A stretch of 64,000 nucleotides of DNA, from assembly GCF_028475105.1 (NCBI RefSeq), contig NZ_CP116936.1, positions 1,178,001 to 1,242,000 of the forward strand. The letters are read 5' to 3'. The notes beneath the pieces are model-generated. The model ran no database searches. It had not been told where the DNA came from and worked only from the letters and a program-made list of their open reading frames with translations. Made by a program: the position numbers and the translations under genes. The DNA comes from Micromonospora sp. LH3U1 (lineage in GTDB: Bacteria; Actinomycetota; Actinomycetes; Mycobacteriales; Micromonosporaceae). This document shows, in pieces, positions 40,532 to 49,346 of this stretch; within the stretch, counting starts at the first letter, position 1; each line of letters begins with the position of its first letter.

Positions 40532-42115
40532 TCAGCAGGTGATCGGCTTGACCCACGAGCACTCGACGCCCTCCGGGGTGCGAGGCGTCTCCGGCACCGC
40601 CGGCGGTGCCACCCGCGCCGTGGTCGCACCGTCCTCGCGGTATCCGGCCAGCGCCACAGCGATCTGATCCTCCAACGACTTGACCGACGCGGTCAGGTAG
40701 TTGTTCAGCAGGATGGAGAACGCCAACAGCCGGCCGTCGGCGGTGGTGACGTAGCCGGAGAGCCCGGAGACACCGGTCAGACTGCCGGTCTTGGCGTGCA
40801 CGTTGCCCGCCGCCGGAGTGCCGGCCATCCGGCTGCGCAGGGTCCCGCCGACGAACCGCTCGGGTTGCCCGGCGATCGGCAACGCCGCGTACCAGGTGGC
40901 GAACCACGGTTCGGCACGGACGGCGCTCAGCAGGTCGACGAACTCCGTCGCGGGGACCAGATTGCGCCGGGACAGCCCTGAGCCGTCGCGCTGGCGCAGC
41001 TTTCCGGTGTCCATCCCGGTGTCGGCCACGTACTCGCTGATCGCGGTCAGTCCGGCCGTCCAGGTGCCCGAGCCGGTGAGCACCCGGCCGATCTCCTTGG
41101 TCAACACCTCGGCGTGGCCGTTGTTGGAGAGCTTGAGGAACGGCGTCATCAGATCACCCAGGCTCATCGAGTTGTGCAACGCCACCGGCTGGGCCGCCTC
41201 CGGGGTGGGCTGGCCGAGCACGGTCCGGCCGAGCACCCGGACGCCGTGCCGGTGCAGCGCCGCCCGGAACACGTCGGCGGCGTAGCCGGTGGGCTCCCAG
41301 ACGGTCACCCAGTCGCTGGCGGGCTCGTCGCCGACGGCGATCTGGCCGGTCACCACGACGGTGTTGCCGCCGTGTTCGCGCTCGATCGAGATCGAGGTCT
41401 CGCCCTCTGTGACCGTCTCGGCGCGGTTGTCGACGCGGACGTACCCGGTGGGTGGAATGGTGCTGACCACCGGCGGTGCGCCGGCCCGGCTGGCCGGGGC
41501 GGCCTGCACGATCACTGTGCCCGCGTCGTAGTCGGTGTCCGGGGCGACGGTCAGCGCGGAGACCTGGGCGGCGTAGTAGTAGGGCTCGTCGTCCCAGGTC
41601 CAGTCGGGGCCGAGCCGGGTGCGGTCGTAGCGGGTGTCGTCGGCGACCAGATTGCCGGTGATCACCCGGATGCCGTCGGCGGCGACCTGCGCGGCGAGCG
41701 CGTCGTAGTCGGCGGCGAGCATGGTGGGGTCACCTCCGCCGCGGAGGTAGAGGTTGCCGGATTGCAGGCCCGCGCGGCGCTTACCGGTGGCTCGTACGTC
41801 GGTGGTGAAGCGGTGCCCCGGGCCGAGCAGCTCAAGGGCCGCCGTCGAGGTCAGCAGCTTGGTGTTGGAGGCCGGAATCAGTCGGCGGTCACCGTTGCGG
41901 TCGTAGAGCGTCTGGCCGGTGCTGGTGTCGACCACGACCACCGACGCCTGCGCGCCGGCAAGCCGGGTGTCGGCGAGAATCGTGTCGATGGTGGCGTGCA
42001 GTCGGGTCGTCGCCGGGGTGGGCGACTCGGCCGTGGCACCGGGCGCGCCGGCGGTGGCCGCGGTGGCGACCAGCGCGAGCAGCGCGAGGGCCCGGGGAAA
42101 GTGACGGCGATGCAT
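40532..42115 (-). CDS. dacB: D-alanyl-D-alanine carboxypeptidase/endopeptidase (PBP4 type)
   Basis: The 527-residue precursor has a signal peptide (1-29), then S83-xx-K86 (ASNTK), an SNN motif in LKLSNNGHAE, and KTG in VHAKTGS, the three active-site motifs of PBP4/DacB peptidase family S13. The long insertion between the first two motifs is normal for the family. It trims or hydrolyses peptidoglycan cross-links outside the membrane. CAGCAT 6 nt before the ATG suggests a leaderless mRNA. Confidence 0.92.
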   Translation of the reverse strand: MHRRHFPRALALLALVATAATAGAPGATAESPTPATTRLHATIDTILADTRLAGAQASVVVVDTSTGQTLYDRNGDRRLIPASNTKLLTSTAALELLGPGHRFTTDVRATGKRRAGLQSGNLYLRGGGDPTMLAADYDALAAQVAADGIRVITGNLVADDTRYDRTRLGPDWTWDDEPYYYAAQVSALTVAPDTDYDAGTVIVQAAPASRAGAPPVVSTIPPTGYVRVDNRAETVTEGETSISIEREHGGNTVVVTGQIAVGDEPASDWVTVWEPTGYAADVFRAALHRHGVRVLGRTVLGQPTPEAAQPVALHNSMSLGDLMTPFLKLSNNGHAEVLTKEIGRVLTGSGTWTAGLTAISEYVADTGMDTGKLRQRDGSGLSRRNLVPATEFVDLLSAVRAEPWFATWYAALPIAGQPERFVGGTLRSRMAGTPAAGNVHAKTGSLTGVSGLSGYVTTADGRLLAFSILLNNYLTASVKSLEDQIAVALAGYREDGATTARVAPPAVPETPRTPEGVECSWVKPITC

Positions 42116-42121
42116 GCGCTG

Positions 42122-42127
42122 ATGCTG
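42122..42127 (-). promoter_or_regulatory. -10 box (CAGCAT) of leaderless dacB
   Basis: CAGCAT on the minus strand ends 6 nt before the ATG at 42115. Confidence 0.35.
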
Positions 42128-42181
42128 CCACGAAGGTATTCGCCAGAGAAGAGGCCCAGGCGAAAGTTTCTGCCGCTCCCG

Positions 42182-42898
42182 CTACTTCGGCCCGCCAACC
42201 GACTTTTCGTGTCCACCCCAGTAGTGCCGCTGCGCCCCCATGACCATTGGTGCGACAAGCGCGGCGAGCGCCCCGCCGAGCAGCGGGAAGACGATGAACA
42301 CCCAGAGTTGCCGCAGGGCCGCGCCGCCCTCGAAGACCGCCGGCCCGAACGCGCGGGCCGGGTTGACGGCCGCGCCGGTCAGCGTCACGCCCACCAGTTG
42401 GGTCGCGGCGAGGGCCAACCCGATGGCAAGCCCGGCGGTGCCCGGATTCTCGCTACGACTTGTCACCACCAGGACGACCAGCACGAAGAGGAAGGTCAGA
42501 ATGACCTCCAGCACGGCTGCGCCGCCCCGGTTGATGTGCGCGCCGTAACCGTTCGTGCCCAGTGCCCCGGTCTGGTCCGCGACGTCGCCCCAACGGGTCA
42601 GCGCCCAGAGCACGAAGGCGGCCACGGTCGCGCCGACGAACTGCGCGATCCAGTACGCCACCGCACCGATCGCCGAGATCTTTCCGGAGAGCAAGACACC
42701 GAGCGTCACCGCCGGATTGACGTGGCTGCCGGAGAGTGGGCCGATCGTGTAGACGAGGGCGACCATCACGAACCCGAAGGCCAGTGCGACCACCACCACG
42801 CCGCCCTGAACCCGCGCGGCGACCGCGCTACCTACTCCGAAGAACACCAGCAGCAGGGTGCCGAGGAACTCAGCCGCGTACCGACGGAAGTCGCTCAT
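42182..42898 (-). CDS. MIP/aquaporin family channel
   Basis: The 238-residue protein has six membrane helices and both half-helix NPA motifs, at 61-63 (SGSHVNPAVTLG) and 179-181 (AAVNPARAFG). It transports water or small neutral solutes; glycerol versus water selectivity cannot be read safely. The start at ATG 42898 has TACGCT 6 nt upstream (leaderless). Confidence 0.92.
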   Translation of the reverse strand: MSDFRRYAAEFLGTLLLVFFGVGSAVAARVQGGVVVVALAFGFVMVALVYTIGPLSGSHVNPAVTLGVLLSGKISAIGAVAYWIAQFVGATVAAFVLWALTRWGDVADQTGALGTNGYGAHINRGGAAVLEVILTFLFVLVVLVVTSRSENPGTAGLAIGLALAATQLVGVTLTGAAVNPARAFGPAVFEGGAALRQLWVFIVFPLLGGALAALVAPMVMGAQRHYWGGHEKSVGGPK

Positions 42899-42904
42899 TC
42901 ACTC

Positions 42905-42910
42905 AGCGTA
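42905..42910 (-). promoter_or_regulatory. -10 box (TACGCT) of leaderless aquaporin gene
   Basis: TACGCT on the minus strand ends 6 nt before the ATG at 42898. Confidence 0.5.
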
Positions 42911-43006
42911 AGCAAGGATTGGCTGGTCATAGCCGGAATGGCCTTCTGTGATCGGCGCGACGGTCGGTGCGGGCACAGCGACGACAACCGCGGCGTTGCA
43001 CCCCGT

Positions 43007-44080
43007 GTGGACACCCACTCCGCGGACGTCGTGGTGATCGGCGCCGGTCAGGCCGGTCTGAGCGCCGGCTACCACCTGCGCCGCACCGGCTTCCTCCCCG
43101 GCAGCGGCTTCGTCATCCTCGACGGCGACGACGGGCCCGGCGGGGCCTGGCAGCATCGCTGGCCGACGCTGGTCTTCGACCGGGTGCACGGTTTTCACGA
43201 CCTGCCCGGGCTGCCTCTTCCGCCCGCCGAGCCACAGCGCCCCGCAGCCGAGCAGGTGAGCGCCTACTTCGCCGCGTACGAGAGGGTGTTCGACCTGCCG
43301 GTGCGGCGGCCGGTGCGGGTCCGCGCGGTGCGCTCCCGCCCGGACGGGCGGCTGGACGTGCACACCGACCGGGACCGTTGGACCGCCCGCGCCCTGATCA
43401 ACGCGACCGGCACCTGGACCCGGCCGTTCTGGCCGCACTACCCGGGGCGGTCGTCGTTTCGGGGCCGGCAGCTACACACCGCCGACTACCAGGGGCCGGC
43501 CGAGTTCGCCGGCCAACGGGTGGTGGTCGTGGGCGGCGGCACCTCGGCCGTGCAGCTGCTCGGTGAGGTCTCCACCGTCGCGGCGTCCACCACCTGGGTG
43601 ACCCGCCGGCCGCCGGAGTTCACGGACGAGAAGTTCGGTCCGGAGCTGGGCCGTGCCGCAGTGGCCCGGGTGGACCAGGCGGTACGCGCCGGCCGCCCGC
43701 CGGGCAGCGTGGTGGGCGTGACCGGGCTGCCGGTCACCCCGGAGGTACGCCGACTGCGTGAACGTGGCGTCCTCGACCGGCTACCCATGTTCGAGCGGAT
43801 CACACCCGACGGGGTGGTCTGGGCGGACGGGCGGTTCGTGCCGGCGGACGTGATCCTCTGGTGCACCGGCTTCCGGGCGGCCATCGACCATCTCGCCCCG
43901 CTGGGCCTGCGCGCGCCGGGCGGCGGTATCACGATGGACGGCACCCGGGTGGTCGCCGACGAGCGGGTTCACCTGGTCGGGTACGGCCCCTCGGCCAGCA
44001 CGATCGGAGCCAACCGGGCCGGCCGCGCGGCGGTCAACGATATTCGCGCGTGGCTGGCCCCGGCCGCCGCTCTCGACTGA
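43007..44080 (+). CDS. Flavin-containing monooxygenase-like FAD/NADPH oxidoreductase
   Basis: The 357-residue protein has an FAD Rossmann GAGQAG near residues 12-17 (SADVVVIGAGQAGLSAGYHL), a PGGAWQHRWPTL motif, a second NADPH Rossmann VVVVGGGTSAVQLL, and ILWCTGFRAAIDHL, as in bacterial FMOs and CzcO-like proteins. The GTG at 43007 gives the usual N-terminus; an in-frame ATG lies about 70 nt upstream. The substrate is unknown. It is divergent from the aquaporin. Confidence 0.85.
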   Translation: MDTHSADVVVIGAGQAGLSAGYHLRRTGFLPGSGFVILDGDDGPGGAWQHRWPTLVFDRVHGFHDLPGLPLPPAEPQRPAAEQVSAYFAAYERVFDLPVRRPVRVRAVRSRPDGRLDVHTDRDRWTARALINATGTWTRPFWPHYPGRSSFRGRQLHTADYQGPAEFAGQRVVVVGGGTSAVQLLGEVSTVAASTTWVTRRPPEFTDEKFGPELGRAAVARVDQAVRAGRPPGSVVGVTGLPVTPEVRRLRERGVLDRLPMFERITPDGVVWADGRFVPADVILWCTGFRAAIDHLAPLGLRAPGGGITMDGTRVVADERVHLVGYGPSASTIGANRAGRAAVNDIRAWLAPAAALD

Positions 44081-44273
44081 TCCGGCTCTATTTGACGGAT
44101 GGTCCGCCAGCGGGCACGGTGGAGGTGACGGGGCCGTCAGATGCCCCGATCCGACGCGACGGCGACGACCGTTCGCCCCTCCTGTCGCCTCCCACGTGTG
44201 CTCGTACGCGGGCCGACTGTCCGGTCTGCGCGGTAACCGACCGCGAGCCGAGAATCCACGAGGAGTTCCGCCA

Positions 44274-44555
44274 ATGCTCACCATGACCGATAACGCCGTG
44301 CTCGTCATTCGTGACCTCGCCAATCAGCAGGACGTCGCCCAGGACGGCGGAGTGCGCATCGCCGCCGACACCGACGCCGGCTCGCTGACCGTGGAGTTGG
44401 TGCCCGAGCCGGTGCAGGGCGACCGTGTGGTCGACAACCAGGGTGCCCGGATCTTCCTGGACGAGGACGCCGCCGAGTTGCTCGGTGACGCGTCGGTGGA
44501 CGCCACCGTCGATGACGAGGGCATCATCCAGTTCGGCTTCACCGAGCGGCAGTAG
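44274..44555 (+). CDS. IscA/HesB-like protein without cysteines
   Basis: The 93-residue protein has the HesB fold pattern (LTMTDNAVLVIRDL, GGVRIAADTDAGSLTVELV, RVVDNQGARIFLDEDAAELLGDASVDAT, GIIQFGF). It contains no cysteine, so it lacks all the ligands that IscA/ErpA use for iron-sulphur clusters. It is therefore unlikely to be a cluster carrier. GAGGAG precedes the ATG. Confidence 0.8.
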   Translation: MLTMTDNAVLVIRDLANQQDVAQDGGVRIAADTDAGSLTVELVPEPVQGDRVVDNQGARIFLDEDAAELLGDASVDATVDDEGIIQFGFTERQ

Positions 44556-44562
44556 GCGAGGC

Positions 44563-45651
44563 TCAGCCCGCGCGGCGGCTCATGCCGCCGCGCGACCGTC
44601 CCCGTTGCGGTGGGTCCGACCTCGGCCGCCACTCGGGCTCGGCGTCACCGCTCGGTCGAAACAGCGTGGTCAGCACGTGCGCCAGGTGGTGCGAGGTGCT
44701 CCACGCCGCCCAGTTGGCGGCCGAGCCGGCACCGGCGCCCCTGCGAGCCCGGCGCAGCAGCTCGTGGTCGCCCCAGGAGAAGGCCGCGCCGGAGCTCGGC
44801 CAGTGCGGGGCCGACACCAGCGTGCGGCACAGGTCGGCTACCCGGTCGTCGCCCCTGCCGCCCCGGCGCGCCCAGCGGTAGACCCACCAGCTGCCGTCGT
44901 CGGTGTACCGCACGGTGGGCAGTTTGTCGCCGGGGTCACCGGTGCCGGGCACGGCCGGGCGGACGCCGTAGTCGCCGTAGTCGACCCCGGCGTCGGCCAG
45001 CCGTTGCCAGAGCTGCCAGTCCCAGCGATCGAGCTGGATCGGCTCGTCGGTGGGCAGCCGGGACAGCGTCGGTGGCATCCCGCCCGCCGCGACCGTCACC
45101 GACCGCCAGGCGTGCCGGCGCGCCCAGTCCAGAAGGCGGCGTACCCGGGGCTCGGCCGCCCGAACGTCAGCCGGGCAGCACACGTCCCCCGCGTCCACCA
45201 GCAGGTCACACTCCTCGGAGGCGAGGGCGGTCAGTCGCCAGATCCGTTCCATGGCGGCGGTGCTCGCGTCCGATCCAGCCCGGTCCTGGCGGGCCCGCAG
45301 ACGGACCAACGCACGGCGACCGCACGCGCGCGCCGCTGCGCCGTGCGCGACCAGCCGGTGGTCGCTCTCCGCGAGCCCGATCACCGGCACCAGCGGTACG
45401 CCCCACCGGGTCAGTTCCGCCTCAGGGGTGTCGGGCAGAGCGCTGACGTCGACGGCCGGCAGCAGCCCGGGTGGCAGCCGCCGAACGGTGTCCATGGTGG
45501 ATCGTTCGATCGCGCCGATCTCCAGGATCGGGGCGATCAGGGCGGCCGCTGCGGGGTCGAGGTGGCTCAAGGCATCCAGCTCGCCTCGTCGGCTGGCGAG
45601 GATGGGGCGGTAGACCGGTTCCGCTGCCCGGCCCCCGTGGGCGGGCACCAT
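44563..45651 (-). CDS. Beta family protein (phage T4 beta-like)
   Basis: The 362-residue protein starts YRPILASRRGELDALSHL and has ALIAPILEIG, PLVPVIGL, ECDLLVDAGDV and the C-terminal SWWVYRW...GDDRVADLCRTLV and WPSSGAAFSWGDHEL segments of the beta protein family. The biochemical role is unknown; bacterial relatives occur in accessory and defence-like contexts. ATG 45651 has TAGATT only 5 nt upstream. It is divergent from the sulfotransferase. Confidence 0.75.
   Translation of the reverse strand: MVPAHGGRAAEPVYRPILASRRGELDALSHLDPAAAALIAPILEIGAIERSTMDTVRRLPPGLLPAVDVSALPDTPEAELTRWGVPLVPVIGLAESDHRLVAHGAAARACGRRALVRLRARQDRAGSDASTAAMERIWRLTALASEECDLLVDAGDVCCPADVRAAEPRVRRLLDWARRHAWRSVTVAAGGMPPTLSRLPTDEPIQLDRWDWQLWQRLADAGVDYGDYGVRPAVPGTGDPGDKLPTVRYTDDGSWWVYRWARRGGRGDDRVADLCRTLVSAPHWPSSGAAFSWGDHELLRRARRGAGAGSAANWAAWSTSHHLAHVLTTLFRPSGDAEPEWRPRSDPPQRGRSRGGMSRRAG
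44569..44594. terminator. 10-bp GC hairpin between convergent genes
   Basis: Arms 44569-44578 and 44585-44594 pair perfectly with a 6-nt loop, inside the last codons of the beta-family gene and 14 nt after the IscA-like stop. Confidence 0.55.
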
Positions 45652-45656
45652 AATTC

Positions 45657-45662
45657 AATCTA
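45657..45662 (-). promoter_or_regulatory. -10 box (TAGATT) of the beta-family gene
   Basis: TAGATT on the minus strand ends 5 nt before the ATG at 45651. GTGACA lies 16 bp upstream as a possible -35. Confidence 0.45.
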
Positions 45663-45730
45663 GCCAGGTATGCGCATGTGTCACAGGTCGCCGAGTCGGA
45701 ATTAAGCTGCTCGGCTGTCGGCTCGGTGAC

Positions 45731-45736
45731 TACGAT
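45731..45736 (+). promoter_or_regulatory. -10 box (TACGAT) of leaderless sulfotransferase gene
   Basis: TACGAT ends 6 nt before the ATG at 45743. Confidence 0.5.
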
Positions 45737-45742
45737 CCTCCG

Positions 45743-46630
45743 ATGCTCACGCCAGCTCATCGATACCGGTCCGAAGACGAGGACAGCGCCCGGTGGATCG
45801 GATTCCCGTTCCGCGACGGCGACATCGTGATCAGCACCCGGTCCAAGAGCGGCACCACCTGGATGCAGATGATCTGCGCGCTCCTGGTGCTGGGCACTCC
45901 GGAGTTGCCGGCGCCGCTGACCGTGCTGTCGCCCTGGCTGGATTGGTTGGCCGAGCCGCAGGACGCCGTGTACGACCGGCTTGCCGCGCAGCCACACCGG
46001 CGGTTCATCAAGACGCACACCCCGCTTGACGGGGTGCCGCTCGACCCTCGGGTGCACTACGTGGTGGTGGCCCGGCACCCGCTGGACATGGCGGTTTCCC
46101 TCTACCACCAGGCCGGCAACCTGGACCGGGTGCGCCTCGCCGAGCTGACCGGCCAGCCCGCCCCGACCGGGCCGTCCCGGGCACGCCAACCGGTGGAGCA
46201 GTGGCTGCCGAGCTGGATCGACCGGGAGGTGCACCCGCGCGCCGAACTGGATTCGCTGCCCGGGGTGATGGCGCACCTGAGCGACGCCTGGGCCCGCCGG
46301 CACGAGCCGAACGTCGAGTTGGTGCACTACGACGACCTGCTGGCCGACCTGGACGGTGAGATGCGCCGGCTCGCCGGCCGGTGGGGCATCACGGTCTCTC
46401 CCGAGCGCTGGCCCGAGCTGGTCGAGGCGGCCACCTTCGGTCGGATGCGGGAGCGCGCCGACCGGCTCGCCCCGGACACGCTCGGCGTGCTGCGTGACCG
46501 TCGGGCGTTCTTCCGCCAGGGCGGCTCGGGGCAGGGGCGCAACCTGCTGGACGCTTCCGCGCAGGCTCGCTACCTGGAGCGGACGGCGGAGCTGGCCCCG
46601 CCTGACCTGCTCACCTGGCTGCACCGCTAG
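45743..46630 (+). CDS. PAPS-dependent sulfotransferase
   Basis: The 295-residue Sulfotransfer_1 protein has the 5'-phosphosulfate loop STRSKSGTTWMQM (about 31-43), the catalytic histidine region RFIKTHTPLDG, the 3'-phosphate motif VVARHPLDMAVSLYH, and a C-terminal FFRQGGSGQGRNLL in place of the usual RKGxxGDW. It should transfer sulfate from PAPS to a small acceptor. The acceptor is unknown. Confidence 0.9.
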   Translation: MLTPAHRYRSEDEDSARWIGFPFRDGDIVISTRSKSGTTWMQMICALLVLGTPELPAPLTVLSPWLDWLAEPQDAVYDRLAAQPHRRFIKTHTPLDGVPLDPRVHYVVVARHPLDMAVSLYHQAGNLDRVRLAELTGQPAPTGPSRARQPVEQWLPSWIDREVHPRAELDSLPGVMAHLSDAWARRHEPNVELVHYDDLLADLDGEMRRLAGRWGITVSPERWPELVEAATFGRMRERADRLAPDTLGVLRDRRAFFRQGGSGQGRNLLDASAQARYLERTAELAPPDLLTWLHR

Positions 46631-46856
46631 CCCAACAGAGCGCACGGCGCCGCTTCGACCGTGGTCGGAACGTCGCCGTGCTCTGGCCGTCTCCCACCAC
46701 CGCAGCCGTTCGGCGGTACGCCGGCGGGGACCTGGCTCGACCGGCTGTTCGCTCCGGTCAGCGTTGTCGATCCCCGGTCCGCGCGGATCCAAACCTGCCG
46801 ACCGTGGGGAATTCCACCATCTGCGAGTCCCGGCGTGGGGCGCCGCCGAACGGGGT

Positions 46857-47261
46857 ATGAGCGTGGGCATGGAGCATTTCACGATCGCGACTGTCGCCGA
46901 ACAGAGTCCGGATTTCCGGCGGGTGCTGTGGACCGGTGAGCACAGCCAGTTGGTCATCATGACCATCCCAGCGGATGGAGAGATCGGCGAGGAGGTGCAC
47001 GAGGGCATCGACCAGATCCTGACCTTCGTCAGTGGCGTCGGTGAAGCCCGGGTTGCCGGTTCGAAGCGGAAGGTCGTCGCGGGCGACCTGGTGGTGGTGC
47101 CGGCGGGCACCAAGCACAACTTCGTCAACACCGGCCCCAACCCCCTGGTGCTGTACACCGTCTACGGGCCGCCGGAGCACGCCGACAAGGCCGTACACAA
47201 GACCAAGAAAGAGGCCGACGCGGCCGAGGCGGCGGGCAAGGACGAGCCACCGACCGAGTGA
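46857..47261 (+). CDS. Cupin domain protein
   Basis: The 134-residue single-domain cupin contains GEIGEEVHEGIDQILTFVSGVGEARVAG and DLVVVPAGTKHNFVNTG, the two cupin motifs with metal-type histidine and glutamate ligands. A charged Lys/Glu tail follows. It may be an isomerase or dioxygenase-like protein. ATG 46857 and ATG 46869 are both possible starts; the RBS is weak. Confidence 0.82.
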   Translation: MSVGMEHFTIATVAEQSPDFRRVLWTGEHSQLVIMTIPADGEIGEEVHEGIDQILTFVSGVGEARVAGSKRKVVAGDLVVVPAGTKHNFVNTGPNPLVLYTVYGPPEHADKAVHKTKKEADAAEAAGKDEPPTE

Positions 47262-47309
47262 CCGCGCCCGCAGCGGTCTGATCCGGGCCGCTGCGGGTAC
47301 CCGCGGCGG

Positions 47310-49109
47310 GTGGAGCAGCAGCCGGCGATCTCCGACTACGGGTTTCTCTCGGACTCCCGTTCGGGTGCCCTGGTCGGCAAGGACGGCTCGATCGACTGGT
47401 GGTGCCCGCACCGGTTCGACGGGGCCTCCGTGTTCGGCCGGCTGCTCGACCCGAGCGCCGGGCATTTCCGGCTGGCGCCGGTCGGTGTCGGTGGCCCGGG
47501 ATACCGGGTGGAGCGCGCGTACCGACCGGACACGCTGGTGCTGCGCACGGTGCACCACACCCCGCACGGCAGCGTCGCGGTCACCGACGCGCTCGCGGCC
47601 GAGGTGGGTGCCCGCGCCCACGAGCTGGGCGTGAACTCGCCGGCCGTGCTGATCCGGGTTGTCGAGGGATTGTCCGGGCGGGTCCGGATGGCCCTGGACT
47701 TCGCGCCCCGGCCGGAGTACGGCCTGCTCACGCCGTACCTGCATGAGCAGCCGGGCGGCGGGGTGCTGGCCGGCGCCGGGCCGGTGGTGCTGGTGCTGCA
47801 CGCCGACGGTATGCGCCTGCGGGCGGGCTTCGACCGGGTGACCCACGAGTTCGAGGTGTCCGTCGGTCAGGTGGTCGGGATGGACGTGGCGTTCGGTACG
47901 GCGTACGGCGATCCACCGGCCCGGCTGGACCCGGTCGCCACGCTCGCCGAGACGGTGCAGGCGTGGGAGGCGTACCGGGAGACGCACGGGTATACCGGCC
48001 GGTATCCCGATCTGGTCCGACAGAGCGCGACGGTCCTGACCGGACTCACGTACGCCCGCAGCGGCGCGGTGGCCGCGGCGCTGACCACCTCGCTGCCGGA
48101 GCAGATCGGCGGCGACCGTAACTACGACTACCGCTACTCCTGGCTGCGGGACTTCTCGTTGACGATGCGCGCGCTCTGGGTGGCGGCCTGCCCGGACGAG
48201 GCGTCCCGATTGTTTGCCTGGGCGACCCGGTCGATCGGCCGGATCGGCGACGACCCGGTGCCGGTGCTCTTCGGGGTCGAGGGCGAGCGTGACATCACTG
48301 AGCACCAATGCCTCCACCTGCGCGGATACCGCGACAGCAGCCCGGTCCGGATCGGTAATGACGCCTGGCGGCAGCGGCAGCTCGACGTCCCGGGCGAGGT
48401 GATGTCGGCGGTGTGGCGGCTGCGTGACTACCTCGGCGCGACGTTCGAGGGCGAGTTGCGGGAGATGGTGCTCGGGCTGACCGAGCAGGTGGCCGCGACG
48501 TGGCATCTGCCGGACCGGGGTATGTGGGAGACCCGGGACGAGGAGCGCCACTACCTCTCGTCCAAGGTGATCTGTTGGCTGACGCTGGACCGGGCGGTGG
48601 GGCTCGCCGACCGGCTCGGTGAGCGGGCCGACCCGCGTCGCTGGGCCGGGGTGCGCGACGAGATCCGCGACGCGGTGCTGCGCGAGGGGTGGAACGACCG
48701 GATCGGGGCGTTCACCGGCGCGTTCGGCTCGGCGGAGCTGGACGCCTCGGCGTTGATCCTGCCGGTGGCGCACTTCCTGCCCGCGACCGATCCGCGGATG
48801 CGTTCGACCATGGCGATGGTCGAGCGGGAGTTGGGGACCGACGACGGGCTCGTCCGACGGTGGTCGACGGACCCGGGTGGTTTCCTGCTGTGCTCGTTCT
48901 GGCTGGTGGAGTGCCTGGTCATGGCGGGTGAGTCGCAGCGGGCCGAGGCGCTGTTCGAGCGGGTGGTGGGATACGCCAACGACGTGGGCCTGTTCAGCGA
49001 GCAGATCGACCTGCGGACCGGGGACCAGCTTGGCAACACCCCGCAGGCGCTCTCCCACGTCGGGCTGATCAACGCGGCCTGGCGGTTGACCAAGCCGGAC
49101 AGTTACTGA
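47310..49109 (+). CDS. Glycoside hydrolase family 15 protein (trehalase/glucoamylase-like)
   Basis: The 599-residue protein has the N-terminal beta domain (ISDYGFLSDSRSGALVGKDGSIDWWCPHRFD) and the GH15 (alpha/alpha)6 barrel (NYDYRYSWLRDFSLTMRAL, WELRDEERHY-like acid region, catalytic Glu region GFLLCSFWLVECL). It has no signal peptide, so it is intracellular. Actinobacterial relatives are often trehalases. The GTG start follows GGCGGGTG. The cupin gene is 48 nt upstream. Confidence 0.88.
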   Translation: MEQQPAISDYGFLSDSRSGALVGKDGSIDWWCPHRFDGASVFGRLLDPSAGHFRLAPVGVGGPGYRVERAYRPDTLVLRTVHHTPHGSVAVTDALAAEVGARAHELGVNSPAVLIRVVEGLSGRVRMALDFAPRPEYGLLTPYLHEQPGGGVLAGAGPVVLVLHADGMRLRAGFDRVTHEFEVSVGQVVGMDVAFGTAYGDPPARLDPVATLAETVQAWEAYRETHGYTGRYPDLVRQSATVLTGLTYARSGAVAAALTTSLPEQIGGDRNYDYRYSWLRDFSLTMRALWVAACPDEASRLFAWATRSIGRIGDDPVPVLFGVEGERDITEHQCLHLRGYRDSSPVRIGNDAWRQRQLDVPGEVMSAVWRLRDYLGATFEGELREMVLGLTEQVAATWHLPDRGMWETRDEERHYLSSKVICWLTLDRAVGLADRLGERADPRRWAGVRDEIRDAVLREGWNDRIGAFTGAFGSAELDASALILPVAHFLPATDPRMRSTMAMVERELGTDDGLVRRWSTDPGGFLLCSFWLVECLVMAGESQRAEALFERVVGYANDVGLFSEQIDLRTGDQLGNTPQALSHVGLINAAWRLTKPDSY

Positions 49110-49153
49110 TCTTTCCGGCCGGAATCCTGCAACAGACCTGCAAGCGCCAGGCA

Positions 49154-49183
49154 TTGACGCTGATGTGTGCGCAGTCCTAGCCT
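49154..49183 (+). promoter_or_regulatory. Promoter TTGACG-N18-TAGCCT of the pectate lyase gene
   Basis: TTGACG (49154-49159) and TAGCCT (49178-49183) are 18 bp apart. The predicted transcript has a leader of about 155 nt starting just before a 6-bp hairpin (49193-49208). Confidence 0.55.
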
Positions 49184-49192
49184 CGAAGGAGC

Positions 49193-49208
49193 GGGAAAGC
49201 CCTTTCCC
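49193..49208 (+). other. 6-bp hairpin at the start of the pectate lyase leader
   Basis: GGGAAA and TTTCCC pair around GCCC at the predicted 5' end. It may stabilise the mRNA. Confidence 0.35.
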
Positions 49209-49346
49209 AAGGTCTTTTACCCTGCTTCACCCCGCTTCGGGCTCGGGCATCCGACGGGGGCGCGCACCGATCCCAGCACGCCGTGCCGACCCGTCCCCGT
49301 GTGGACGGCCGAGGGATCGCCACCACATGCGTCAAGGAGGACAACT

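Noticed and set aside
41114..44080. 988-residue plus-strand ORF across dacB, the aquaporin and the monooxygenase
   Set aside because: The first two thirds are antisense to dacB and the aquaporin. Only the part from 43007 shows protein motifs.
46758..49154. 798-residue minus-strand ORF opposite the cupin and GH15
   Set aside because: His/Arg/Pro-rich antisense shadow typical of high-GC DNA; the plus strand has clear GH15 and cupin motifs.
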